Source: Letharia columbiana (lineage: Eukaryota > Ascomycota > Lecanoromycetes > Lecanorales > Parmeliaceae). From it: a DNA stretch of 64,000 nucleotides. Below the pieces are notes generated by a model. That model saw only the letters and a program-made list of their open reading frames with translations. It was not told where the DNA came from and did not search any database. Every line of letters begins with the position of its first letter. Position 1 is the first letter of the stretch. A program made the translations under genes and the position numbers. The stretch spans positions 558,001 to 622,000 of the forward strand of contig NW_023501042.1 in NCBI RefSeq assembly GCF_014066305.1, given 5' to 3'. Below are positions 1 to 13,787 of this stretch, one piece after another.

Positions 1-3000
1 ATTAATAAAATTATTATAAATAATTAAATTAATAAATTATATATTATTTTTCTTTTCTTTTATTAAGAAGCCTTATAATTTATAAAATAATTCTATTAAA
101 GTATTATTAATTTATTTATTAAGTTTAATTAACTATATTTCTTTATAACTTTTATTTATAAATTAAAATAGATTAAAATTATTAAAAAAAAAGTAAATAA
201 GTTATTAGTTAACTTAATCTAATTATTAAGATATTTAAATTAAAATTAAAAATTCTTATAAATAATATTCTAAAGAGAAAGATATTAAAGATATTTCTAT
301 TTTATTTATTTTCTATTATAATATAATAGCTCTTTCTCTTTTTATTTAATAGAATAACTTTTTAAGCGATATATTAATTAGATAATTAGTATAAATAATA
401 ATCTTTAGAAGTACTTTTAATATAATTTAATATTTTATATACTATAATTTCTATTAATTAATCTTATAATATTATTTAAAAAATTCTTTATCTCTATAAG
501 AGCGAAGTATAATTAATTAAAATATCGATTAATTTTAATTCTAATTAACTTTATAAATAATAGATTAAATTTTTATTTATATCTATATTATAGATTTTTA
601 AAAATAAAATTTATTATTTATCTATATTTTTATTAGATTATATTTTAAAAATTAATTTTTTTAATATTATTAAGATAGATATCGCTATTAATACTAAAAT
701 CTCTAATTAAAATTTATTTCTTAATCTCTATATAATTATTATTAAGTATATATTTTATAAAAATTATAATTAATATACTATTAATAGAATTTATTTTATT
801 TTATTTTATTAAAATTTAAATAAAAATATATATAATAAGTGATTTCTAAAGGATTTTAGCGATTATATCGTTTTTAAATTAAATTTTAAATATCTTATAT
901 ATTATTAATATAGATCTATTAAAATAATAAATAATAAATTTAAATAATATTATTAAATAGTATTTTATAATCTCTATTAATTAATTAAGTATAATATTTA
1001 TATTAATATAAAGATAGAATTTATATTAAAATTAAAATTTTTAAAAATATTTATAAAAATAATAATTAAGCTAGTTTTTAAGTAGAGTATAAAAATAATA
1101 TAAATTAGAATAATATGAATTTAGATTAGATAAATAAGATTTAAGAGTATTAAGATATATAATAGATAGACTCTATAAAAGTCTATTAAAGGATTTTTAA
1201 CTTTAAATTATATATTTATAATTCTTTTATTAATTAATTAATTATTTTTTTTAAATTAATATTATATAATATTTAATAATAATAATAATTTGATTTAAAT
1301 AATTAATATAGTATATAAATGCTAGATTAAGCTAATAGTCTTTTTAATTAAATTAATAATATTAATAATTAAAATAAATAGAAGACTTTTTTTTATATTA
1401 ATCTATTAAAATAATATATTTAGAGAAAAAAATAAGTAAAATATATTTAAATAAAGTTTACGTTAAAGGCGTAGAGATATTATTAAAAAAAAATTTAATT
1501 TAAATACTAAAAAGCTCTTCTATTTATAATATCTTCTTTTAAATATATTAAATTCTATATTTTTTAAGAACTTATATATAATAATTAATAATATTCTTTT
1601 TTTATATAATAATATTTATATAGCGAGGAATTTACTTTATAATAATATTAAATAAAATAAAATATTAAATAAAATAGCGATTTAATAAAAAAAAAGGATT
1701 ACTTATAAAATTACTTTATAATAATTCTATTATAATATAAATTTAATAATTCTCTAAATTTATAAAATTATTATAAAATAGAATATATAAATAATTTCTT
1801 TTTTATTAAGTAGAAAATCTTTAAATATAATATAAATAGCTAATCGCGCTAATAATAATACTAAAATATTATAACTTTTTTTAATATAATATTTCTTTTT
1901 ATATATATTAAAACTTTTCGTATTAGATATATTTTTTCTTAATAATTTCTTTTATAAATTAAAGTATTTTAAATTATAGAATAAAAAGATTTTCGCGCTA
2001 ATAATAATTTTAAAATATTATAATTTTTTTAAATATAATATTCTTTTTTCGCTATTAAAACTTTTCGCGCTAGATATATTTTTCTTTTTTTATTCGTAAA
2101 TAATTTAATTCTTTATTTATACTTTACGTATATTTCTTAATTAATACTTATTATTCTTTATTTAAATTATCTAATAATCTTATTTATATTCTTTAAATTT
2201 AATATTATACTCTTTCTTTATTAAATAATATATAATATAAATAAGTCGTTATCGAAGACTTCTATCTTTATTTAATTTAAATTCGCTTAAAAAAGAATAA
2301 TATTAGCTTTATAAAGAATATTAATCTTATTATTAATTTTAATCTATTAGTAATCTAATAAAATTATAAATAATATTATATTAATAATTAAAATTAATTT
2401 TTACGCGAAGAATATAGCTATTAAATTAATATCTAAAATTAAATATAAATAAGTTTTAATAATAATTAAATTATTATAATTAACGCTATTTAAAATATAA
2501 TCTCTTATTTTAATAATTAACTTTTTTTTTTTAATAATTATAAAGATATTAATAAAATTATACTTTAGAATATTATATTATAAAAGAGTATAAAATAACT
2601 CTAAAATAGCTATTACTATAACTTTATCTAATATTATCTTTATTCTTTTTTAAAATAATATTATTATTTATTTTTACTTTAAGATTTCTCTTAATATTAT
2701 TATTTAATTTAATTATAATATATTAATAAAATCTAATTTAGCTTAATTATTAAAAGCGATTAAGCTTATTTTCTAAAATAAGATCTTTATATAAAATCGC
2801 TATAATATCGAGATTATTAATTATATACTTTAAAATATTTAAAAAAATTTTACTTCTTTTAATAATATAATTATATACTTTTATAATAATTTTTATTAAA
2901 TTTTTTTAATTATTAAGAATATTAAGTTAGATTATATCGCTTAAATTATATTAAAAATGTTTTATCTTTAAAATTATATTTAAATTCTTAAATTAATAAA

Positions 3001-4676
3001 AAATATAAGACTTTAAAATTTTAATTTAACTAATTAAGATTAAATTAATATAAAAAAATTTATTTAAAAACTATTAGATATAAGATAATAATATCTTAAT
3101 AAGTTTTTAAAGAATAAGAAGCTATTAATTAATCTATCAAATAATTATTAAATAATTTTATTATTTAACTAATTAATATTATTTATAATAATCTTAATCT
3201 ATATTAAATAGCTAATTTTTATATATTTAAAATAATTCTTTATATTCTTAATAAGAATATTACTTAATTTAATAATTAAGTTCTTAATAAGTTTTTTAAA
3301 ATTAAAATTATTTATAATAATAGAGATTAAGTTATTAATAAGAAAGATAGCTTTCTTCTATCTATTAAAATAATAAATATCTTTAAATTAATCTCGCTTT
3401 TATCTTATTATTTAAAGTTAAAATAGAATTATATAATAATATTATTAAGAAATTTAAAGTAGCGTATAAATTTATATAATAAAATATATTTATAAATTAA
3501 ATATATTAGATTTAAGATATTTAATTATTATATTCTTAAAAGTAAATATAATAATAAATAATATTATATATTATATATTTCTCTAGCTTCGTCTAATTTG
3601 AATAATCTATATACTTTCTTTTAATATATTTAATTTTTAATTTAATTAGTCTTTAATATAATAATTAATAAATTTTAAAATTAATTATTATAGTAAATTA
3701 ATCTATATTTATATTTTAAGATTTTTATTTATAATTAATTATATATAATTTTAAGCTTAAATTATTAATAAGATCGATTTATTAATTATAATTTTAAATA
3801 ATCTATTAAAAAAATAATTTACTTAATTAATAAGATATATTAAAAATAAGATTATTAAATAAATACTTTTTTTTTAAATAAGAATATAATTAATTAGCGA
3901 TTTATAGTAATAGAAGTAAATTATTTATTATATAGAAAGTAAATAAAAGTTTAATTTAACTTAAAATTAAAGCTTTTATCTTCTTTATTAATTTTATAAT
4001 AATAAAAGTAAATTGATTAAAAACGTATAGTAAGCGATTAGAGTTCGATTTAACTTAGAGCTAAAGATTAAAATTTTATTTAACTTAAAAAATTTAACTT
4101 TATTTAACTTAGATAAAAAATTTAACTTTATAAATTTAATTTATAGATCTTTACTTACTTATATATATAAAATAATTATATATAAATTTATTTATATATA
4201 TTAAAATTATATTATTAATATTAAAAATATTTTTTTTATATAAATTAAAAATATTTTTTTATATTTATTAATTATATATAATTAAATATATTATATTAAT
4301 TTAATATATAATAATTATTAAATATTATAATTTTTTTAAATTATAATTTATATTAAGTTTTTAAAATTTAATATTTTTTTAAATAATATATTTTAATTAA
4401 ATTTAATAATCTTAATTATTAAGAATTAATCTTATTAATTATATATATAAAAATTTAAATTAGAATACTTTATGCTCTTTTTAAGCGTCGTAAAAAAGAC
4501 GTATTTTATTATATTTACTTTTATATTTATTAATGAAATACGCCTCGCGCCTTTTTTTTCTAATAGAATTTCTTTAATTTTTTTAGATTCGAATAGCCCT
4601 AAGCTAGGGCTACATAGCGCCCCTTATAGCGCGAGATTTAGTCTTATAGTTATTTTTTAAAAAATATTAAAGTTTA

Positions 4677-4900
4677 TATATAAAGTCGTTTCCCTGACTC
4701 GTCGACGCTAAGAGAACTTTATATTATAATTTTATTTCCTATAACGAATAATTAATATAATTTAAAAATTAAAAAAAATAATAGTACTACTTAATTAGTA
4801 TTATATATAAAAATTAAAATTTTTATAAATAGCTCTAGAATTAATTTATTTAGAATTAAGATATTTTAAATAAAATTAAATATTTAATTAATTTTTTTTA
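4677..4900. repeat. Dispersed repeat, copy 1 (pairs with 8,203-8,430)
   Basis: TATAAAGTCGTTTCCCTGACTCGTCGACG (shown in part), the AAGAGAACTTTATATTATAA that follows and the next ~200 bp are repeated in the same direction at 8,203-8,430 with transition-type changes. It flanks the tandem array on its left. Confidence 0.6.
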
Positions 4901-4939
4901 TTATTTAAAATAAAAAATTTAAAAAAAATATATAAAAAA

Positions 4940-7255
4940 ACTTAAGAATCTTAGAATTTTAACGCATATTTTTTAAATAGATTTTCTTCTATATTCGTTA
5001 TTTAAAATAATAAATTTCTATATATATATCGATTACTTTTCGCGCGAAGAGAAACCCTTTACTTAGAAATTTATTTCGCTCTATATATAAAATATATTTA
5101 AGAAACTTAAAAAAAACTTAGTTATACTTAGTTAGTAATTTTTAATAAAATTTAAAATTTAATAATCGCGTAATTTTAGAGTTATAATCTATTAAAATAA
5201 TACTTATTATCTCTATATTAAAGAAATTATTAATATATTAAATAATTTATTTTCTTTATATAATATAATAGATAAAATTATTTTATTCTTTTATTACGAT
5301 ATAGTTATCTTAACTCGTAGTAGTATCGTAATTAAGAATTTTTTTTTATTTTTAAATAAATAAGATCGGGAGTTCGAGTTACATCGTCGCCACTTTTTTA
5401 AATTCTTAAAATATTTTTTTTTTATTATATCGCTAAACTCTATAAAAAAAATAATTAATAATAATATTTAAGTTTATATTTTTACTATTAATATTTGAAA
5501 AGTTATAGATAATATAAAAAATAAGCGAGTATTTTAATATCTCTATCTAAAATCTTAACGTTAATAACGAATTTATAATAAATAAAAATATTTAAATAAG
5601 ATAATTTATAGCTCTAATTAAGGGCGATTTAACGATATTAAAACAAAAAGATAATTATTATCGAGTATTTAATTATTTAATAAAATCGTATATTAGCGTT
5701 TAATTATTCTCGAATTATCTTTTAAAATAATTTAGATAACTCTAAGATTTTAACGCGTATTTTTTAAATAGATTTACTTCTATATTCGTTATTTAAAATA
5801 ATAAATTTCTATATATATATCGATTACTTTTCGCGTTAAGAGAAATTCTTAGCTTAGAAATTTACTTCGCTCTATATATAAAATATATTTAAGAAACTTA
5901 AAAAAAAAAAATAGTTATACTTAGTTAGTAATTTTTAATAAAATTTAAAATTTAATAATCGCGTAATTTTAGAGTTATAATCTATTAAAATAATACTTAT
6001 TATCTTATATTAAAGAAATTATTAATATATTAAATAATTTATTTTCTTTATATAATAAAATAGATGAAATTATTTTATTCTTTACTTACGATATAATTAT
6101 CTAACTCGTAGTCGATATTATAAGTAAGAATTTTTTTTTTTATTTTTAGATAAATAAGATCGGGAGTTCGAGTTACACCGTCGCCACTTTTTTAAATTCT
6201 TAAAATATCTTTTTTTTTTACATCGCTAAACTCTATGAAAAAAATAATTAATAATAATATTTAAGTTTATATTTTTACTATTAATATTTAAAAAGTTATA
6301 GATAATATAAAAAATAAGCGAGTATTTTAATATCTCTATCTAAAATCTTAACGTTAATAACGAATTTATAATAAATAAAAATATTTAAATAAGATAATTT
6401 ATAGCTCTAATTAAAGGCTATTTAACGATATTAAAATAAAAAAGATAATTATTATCGAGTATTTAATTCTTTAATAAAATCGTATTTTTTAAATAAATTT
6501 ACTTCTATATTCGTTATTTAAAATTCTATAATTTTCTATATATATATCGGTTATTTTTTCGTTTAAAAAACCCTTAGCTTAGAAATTTATTTCGCTCTAT
6601 ATATAAAATATATTTAAGAAATTTAAAATTAGAGTTAGTTATACTTAGTTAGCGATTTTTAATAAAATTTAAAATTTAATTATCGCGTAATATTAGAGTT
6701 ATAATCTATTAAAGTAATATTTATTATCTTATATTAAAGAAATTATTAATATATTAAAGAATTTATTTTCTTTATATAATATAATAGAGGAAATTATTTT
6801 ATTTTTTATTTACGATATAGTTATCTTAATCTATAATCGATATAATAAGTAGAGAATTTTTTTTATTTTTAAATAAATAAGATCGAGAGTTCGAGTTACA
6901 TCGTCGCCACTTTTTTTAAATTCTTAAAATTTTTTTTTTTATTATATCGCTGAACTCTATAAAAAAAATAATTAATAATAATATTTAAGTTTATATTTTT
7001 ACTATTAATATTTGAAAAGTTATAGATAATATAAAAAATAAGCGAGTATTTTAATATCTCTATCTAAAATCTTAACGTTAATAGCGAATTTATAATAAAT
7101 AAAAATATTTAAATAAGATGATTTATAGCTCTAATTAAGGGCTATTTAACGATATTAAAATGAAAAGATAATTATTATCGAGTATTTAATTCTTTAATAA
7201 AATCGTATATTAGCGTCTAATTATCCTCGAATTATCTTTTAAAATAATTTAAGAT
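4940..7255. repeat. Three tandem ~0.79 kb repeat units
   Basis: Near-identical blocks recur with the landmark AACGCRTATTTTTTAAATAG at 4,961 and 5,752 and a shortened version at about 6,481. The periods are about 791 and 725 bp, the latter having lost about 65 bp at the junction. Each unit contains ATCGATTACTTTTCGC-like sequence, then AGATCGGGAGTTCGAGTTACA near its middle, then GATAATTATTATCGAGTATTTAATT near its end. A more diverged partial copy appears around 8,480-8,620. All are RIP-affected. I do not recognise the family. Confidence 0.8.
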
Positions 7256-8202
7256 TAATATATAATTTCATATAATAATATTTATAAAAATAAAAATAGA
7301 TTATTTAACGATATAATCTTAACGAAAAAGTAATTATAAATTATTATATTATTAAATAAAAATGTCGATTTAATATAGAATTACTATATAAAGAAATCTC
7401 GATAAGCTAGTATTTATTATTATTATTTAAAATTTATAATTTTAAATACGTATAGTAATAGAGAACTTTAAGAGCTATTTAGTAATATAAAAATATTAAA
7501 AATATTATTTAGAGTTTTTTAGATAAAAATTATTATATATAATTATTAATAAACTAAGAACTTTCTTCGTTATAATATTATTATTCTTTATATTTTCTTT
7601 AAAAAATTTTATTCTATAAAATTTCAAAAAAATTAAGTAATTTAAAGTTATAAAAAGTATATAATTTAAGAATTTTCAAATTTGCTACTAAATTGATTTT
7701 TTTAATATTAAGAAGAGATTTAGCGCGAAGATTTACTTCGTATAAATATACTCGTTATTATAAATCTAAATTTTTATTTCTTATTCCTCGACCTATTATT
7801 CTAGATATTATTAAATAAAAAATATATAAATATATAAACTCTATTTAGAGCTATTTGAATATATAAAAATATTATTAATTTTTTTTAAAATAAGATTAAA
7901 ATAAATATTTAAATTAAATACGTTAAAAATCTTATTTTAATTTATTTATAGTTAGAATTTAGATATTCTAATAAATATTAAAACTATTATATTATATTTC
8001 GATTATTCTATAAAAATATTTTTAATAACTATTAAATTATATAAAGAAATAATTAAGTTATTAATATATTATCTTTTAATCTATATATTTAAATCTTATT
8101 TAAATTCTATTAAAAACTCTATATTAATTTTAATATTTAATCTAAAATCTAAATTATAAATATTAAAATATTATTACTTAGACTTCGCTTAAGCGTTAAC
8201 GT

Positions 8203-8430
8203 CTATATATAAAGTCGTTTTCTTAATTTATTAACGTTAAGAGAATTTTATATAATTATTTTATTTCTTATAGTTAATATATAATTTTATTTTATTTTAT
8301 AAAAAAATAATATATTTACTTAATTAGTACTATTTATAAATTTAAAAATTTCGAAAATTAAATTAAAACTAATCTATTTATTATTAATATTTCTAAAATA
8401 AAATTAAATATTTAATTACTTAATTCTTTT
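8203..8430. repeat. Dispersed repeat, copy 2 (pairs with 4,677-4,900)
   Basis: Carries TATAAAGTCGTTTTCTTAAT and AAGAGAATTTTATATAATTA at positions equivalent to copy 1, so the tandem array at 4,940-7,255 is bracketed by direct repeats about 3.5 kb apart. This could mark the ends of a larger composite element. Confidence 0.55.
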
Positions 8431-9499
8431 ATAAAAAAAAAAAATATTAAAAAAATATTAAAAAAAAACTATATAATTTTAGAATTTTAACGAATATTTT
8501 TTGAAAAGATTTACTTATAGAGTTATTATTTAGAATATAAAATCTTTTTATACGTACTTCGAGTTAAAGAACGCTAAGAGAACTCTTAGCTTATCGATTT
8601 ATCTAGTAATAAATATATAATATATTTAAAAATTTCAAAAAAATACTAGTAGTACTTAGTTAGCATTATATATAGAAATTAAAGTTTTAAGATTTATTTA
8701 ATATTTAAACTATAATTTATTAAGATAATAGTTATTAATAATTTATTATATAGAAAAAGATTTTAAAACGTATACGCTTCGATAACGATTTTTATTTAAA
8801 ATCTTCGAGGAGATTTATTAAGAATAAGCTCTTAGAGAATTAAATTTCGAAATCTAAATTAATTTTAAATAACGGCGTTTATATAATATATACTTAAGAT
8901 AATAATATAAAATATAAAGTTAAATTCTTTAATTTTAATTATAAAAAGAATAATTATTTTTTATTATAATAAGTAAGATTATTAAATATCTAAATATCTA
9001 AATCTTAATAAATTATCTATCGCTAATATTAATATAATATTAATAAAAAAAGATTAAATCTTATAATCGTCTTAGAAGCGAGATAAAAATAATAATTAAT
9101 AGAGATAATCTTTTCTATTTTTACGAAGAGGTAAATAAAGCTTTAGAGTAAATAGAGGTAATTTATTACTTTACTCGATATAAAAGCGTATATTAATTTA
9201 ATTTTATAAAAGTTCGTAGTTTAATAGAATTTAAAATTTTATAATATTATCTTATTATAATTAAAAGCGTTAAGTAATTAAAGTATATATTACTATAGCG
9301 TATATTAGTTAGATTATTAATTAATAAATAATTAAAATTAAAATAGAGAGTATAATATACTCTTCTATATTATTAATTAAAAAGATTTAGTATTATATTA
9401 AATATATTTAAATTAAATTACTTATAAATATTATTAAATATAGCGATAAAGTAATAGCAATTTAAAATTACCGCTAATAAATTATAAATTAAAAAATTA

Positions 9500-12400
9500 A
9501 TTAAATTTATTTAAATTATTAAATAGAAGTTAAATATATTTATAATTATATATATCGCGATAATATAAAGAAAATTAAAAAATAAGTGTAATTTAAAGCT
9601 TTCTTAGAAGTTATTAGAATTTAATAATATTTTTTTAATAAATAAAAAATAGAGATTTTATTTACGCTTAAGTAGAAAGATTATATTATTAAGATTAAAA
9701 GTAATAAGAAGTCGCTATATAACTTCTTATATAATTTATTTTAAATAAAATTAATAAAGTTATAACGCTATTTAAAGAACTCTTTTTAGAAAAATTAAAT
9801 TTACTACTCGATTTTCTTAGTCGAAATATTAATTTTTTTTATTTTTAAAAAGAATAAGAGGCTTTATCTTTATATTAATTATTAAGATTTAAATATAATA
9901 ACTATTAAAAATTAATATTTACTATCTCTAATTATTAAGATTCTAAATCGCTTATATAAGTTTAAGATTTTTATAAAGTTAAATTTTAAGAATATCTATT
10001 ATTAAATTTAGATTAAAGAAAATAATAAGTAAAAAATAGCGTTTTATAATCGCTATAACTATTTTAAATATTTAATTATATCTTTTAAACTTATTAATAT
10101 ATTAATAACTTTTTAAATATATATTAATAGAGTCTTTATAGATTTAATAGATATAATATATATAGTATATTTAAATAATATTCTAATTTATAATATTAAT
10201 TTAGCGAAGTATTAATAATATATTAAATAAGTACTTAAGCGTTTATATTAGTTTTAACTATACGCTAGCTTAAAAAAATATTAATTCTATATTAAACGAG
10301 TTAAGTTTTTAAGATTTATTATATTTATTAAAGATATTATAATAGATTAGAAATATATTACTATTATTAAAAAGTAGTTAAAATTAAAAAATTATCGAAA
10401 TATATAAGTCTTTTTAAACTTTATTAATTTCTATTAATAATTTATCTATAGCTATTTTAATATAATAATATTATTTACTAATTTACTTAAAGAAGTAAAA
10501 ATAATAAGAAATTTAGATTATTAGAGTAAATAGATAATATTAAGCTAGCGTTTTAATAGCTTTAAAGTATTTTTATAATTATATTATTTCTACGCTATTA
10601 TAATTTAAATTTAAAGTTATATCTTAAAATTAACGCTTTTAACTTCGATATAAAAACTATATTTTTATAATTAAATAAAAATAATTATTAATAATTAATA
10701 ATATTCTAATCTAGAAAAATAATTTCTATAAAGTAAAACTATAAGATTTATAATTAAGAGTTATTTATTATTATAATATTTATAAAGTAATAACGTTATT
10801 ATCTAGAAGATAGTATATTTTATATTAAGATTCTAATAAATTATAATAATTTTAAAAACTTTATAAAGTAGAAGAAATTAAACTTTAGATAAACTCGTTA
10901 GATATTAAAGTTAGCTTTTTATAACTTTAAGATTTTTATTAAATAAATAAATTAAACTTTATAAACTCGCTATTATAACGCTTTAATTATAAAGAAATAT
11001 CGCTATTAAATATTAAACTACTATTAATATTATAGAATAAATTTATATTTTAGACTAGTAATAAATAATTATAAAGAGATAAGAAGATTATAATAATAAT
11101 AGTATTTATATTTTATATTATTAATATCTAGATAATTATTTCTAAAAGAAAGTTTAAGATTATATAAAAGATTACTTATAATATATTTTAAAGACTAATA
11201 AAAATATTAATTCGAGATTTATAAGTCTATAATAATTAAGTAAGTTTTTTCGAATTAATATTAATAAGTTAGTAATTAAGCGTCGCGTATATAGCTAAAT
11301 ATAAATCTTAGATTTTAAGAAATTATTAAGATATAATAGTCGACTTTATATTTCTAGAGATAAGATTTTAAGAGAAGAGCTTATTAGTAAATATTACGAT
11401 AATTTATTATTTAAATACTTTAACGCTACGAAGATATATAAGTTATTTATTTATAAATATTATTAAAATAAAAATTTAAAGTAAATTATTAATTATATTA
11501 AGATATATAACGTTTATTAGCGAATTAAAACTTCGCGATATCGCCTCTATAATAAGTTAAATTCGCTTATTATTATTATTAAATTATAAAAGAAAATTTC
11601 TATAAACTTTATTATCGATTTATTAGTAAATAAATATAAAAATATTATTTATAATATTATTCTAGTTATAATAAGTCGATTTATAAAAATAATAAGATAT
11701 ATTTTTATATTTATTATAATTAATATCGCTTAACTAATAAAAGTATTTTATTCTAAAATAGTATATCGCTATAATATACTAAATAATATTATTAATAATA
11801 GAGACTTTATATTTATTAATAACTTCTAATTTATTATTTACTTCTATTTTAAAATTAAGTAATACTTAAATATTATCTTTTATTTATAAATTAATAAATA
11901 AATAAAGCGTTAAAATTAGATACTAAAATATTTTTTATATATACTCGCTAATAATAAGTAGAATATTTAAGCGAAATAACTATTAATAATAGAATTCGCT
12001 TATATAAATAATTAATATTTCTTTATTAAAATAATATTATTCTTTCTAATATATAAATATTAGTCTAAAATTTATTAGAAGATTAAGAATAACTTTATTA
12101 AGGGGAAGATATTTACTATAAATAATAGAGTAAAAAAATTATAAATATTAAGAAATAAGATAATAGAGTATTTTTATAGCGCTATTATAACTTAGTTTAA
12201 ATATTATAATAAAATATATTAATTTTAAAGCTATAAAATAGATAATTTAATAATATTAGCAATTAAGAATCTAAAGTAAAAATATTTAAATAAAAAGTTA
12301 TCTTATAAATTTATAAAATTATTTTAAATTATAGATAAGATAAGAGCGTAAATATATTATTTACTTTTACTCTCGATATATAAAATTCATAATATCTTTT

Positions 12401-12750
12401 ATTTATTATTATTTAAATTTTATTATAATCGCGATTATAATAATATAGCGAATATCTTTATATAAATTCTCGAGTTTATTAATAATAATAAGCTTTAAAA
12501 GATTAAAGAAATTATTAATAAGATTAAATATAAGAAAGATATCTAATATAAAGTTAAATAAATTAATTAGAGCGAAGAGTATAATTAATAGTTATTAGAT
12601 AATAAACTTATTAATATTAATAAGCTAATTTAAGTCTATAAATAGATAAATAGTAAATAAAAGTATTAAATAATAAATAATAAGTCTCTTATTATTAAAG
12701 AGCTCGATTAATTATATAGATTAACGATAAATATATAAAGACGATAAAAT
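9500..12750 (+). mobile_element. Ty3/gypsy chromovirus pol relic (RIP-mutated)
   Basis: Read on the + strand, the translation follows the canonical order of a chromovirus pol with many internal stops. Reverse transcriptase is at about 9,859-10,190, with patterns equivalent to LYINYxDLNxITIKN, ILNRL, TFxxYINRV and a VYLDDILIY-like catalytic core now reading VYLNNILIY. Integrase follows at about 11,380-12,080, with a zinc-binding-like start, KYYWNKNLK, INFIIDLL, an LAEFAYNN-like ending and other familiar blocks. A chromodomain-like segment (YKVKxIxxSEEYNxxL) lies near 12,530-12,620. The Asp-to-Asn changes at the active site and the TGG/CAG-to-stop changes fit G:C to A:T mutation. The element is dead. 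Its LTRs were not located with confidence. Confidence 0.85.
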
Positions 12751-13567
12751 AAAATATAACTATCGATTAGATTAGATATATTTCTAAATAATACTTATAT
12801 TATATATATACTTTTTTATATTTACTATTATTAAAATATAGATTAATAAAATAATTATATTATTTAACTATCTATTAAGCTTTACTATAGAAGAAGTTTA
12901 TTATATTAAAATATATATTATTAATATAAACGTATTTTTATTTAGAGTAACTATTAAAGAACTATCTAGAAATCTTATATTAGCGCTATTACTAAAAAAA
13001 GATTATTATTTAAATATTTTTTATTATCTTAATATTAGATCTTAAATTAAATTTATTAATTTAATTTTCTAATAAAAAGATAATTAAAGTATAATCTTCG
13101 AGTTAATACTTATCGATATTTATTATATATCGATAAAGGCCCTTAAGCTTCTTCTCTAGTAATTCATTTATTCTCTATAACTTTATTATATATTTATTTA
13201 TCGCTATAAATTAATCTTAAAAATTTATAATTATAATAAAGACGATTAAAGTCGTTATTATTATATATCTTTATAATTTATATTATTAAATAATCTTCTT
13301 ATTAAACTTAGCTCGTTAATAAGATAGCTTCTAAGATTATCTAATACGACGATAGCGTTATATTAATTTTTTTATTTATATTTAAAGATATAGAGAGATT
13401 TTAATATAGCGATTAATATCGCGCTTTTCGATCTTATAATTATTATAAAGAGAAAATTTATTTTAAATATATAAATCGTTATTTTAATAAAAGTAAGTTC
13501 TATATAATAAATTAGATACTAGAGCTTATTAGTAGATATATATATAAGATAATAATAATAAGAATAG

Positions 13568-13787
13568 TTACTAGTCGAAAAGATATAATATATCTTATAG
13601 AATATTTTATATTAAGTAATATTATATTATACTCGAATATAATATAAATAGAATCGAATATTATATTATTTTTTTAATATGAATTCGAGATCTTAGCGAT
13701 ATATCTCACGATATAATATATCTATGAGATTATATTATGAAATAATATATATATATAAGATATCTTTATTAAGATTTCTATATTTAT
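13568..13787. repeat. LTR-like direct repeat, left copy
   Basis: Shares about 215 bp with 17,904-18,119, including GAAAAGATATAATATAT, ATTCGAGATCTTAG and AAGATTTCTATATTTA. Differences are mostly transitions, as RIP produces. Confidence 0.65.
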
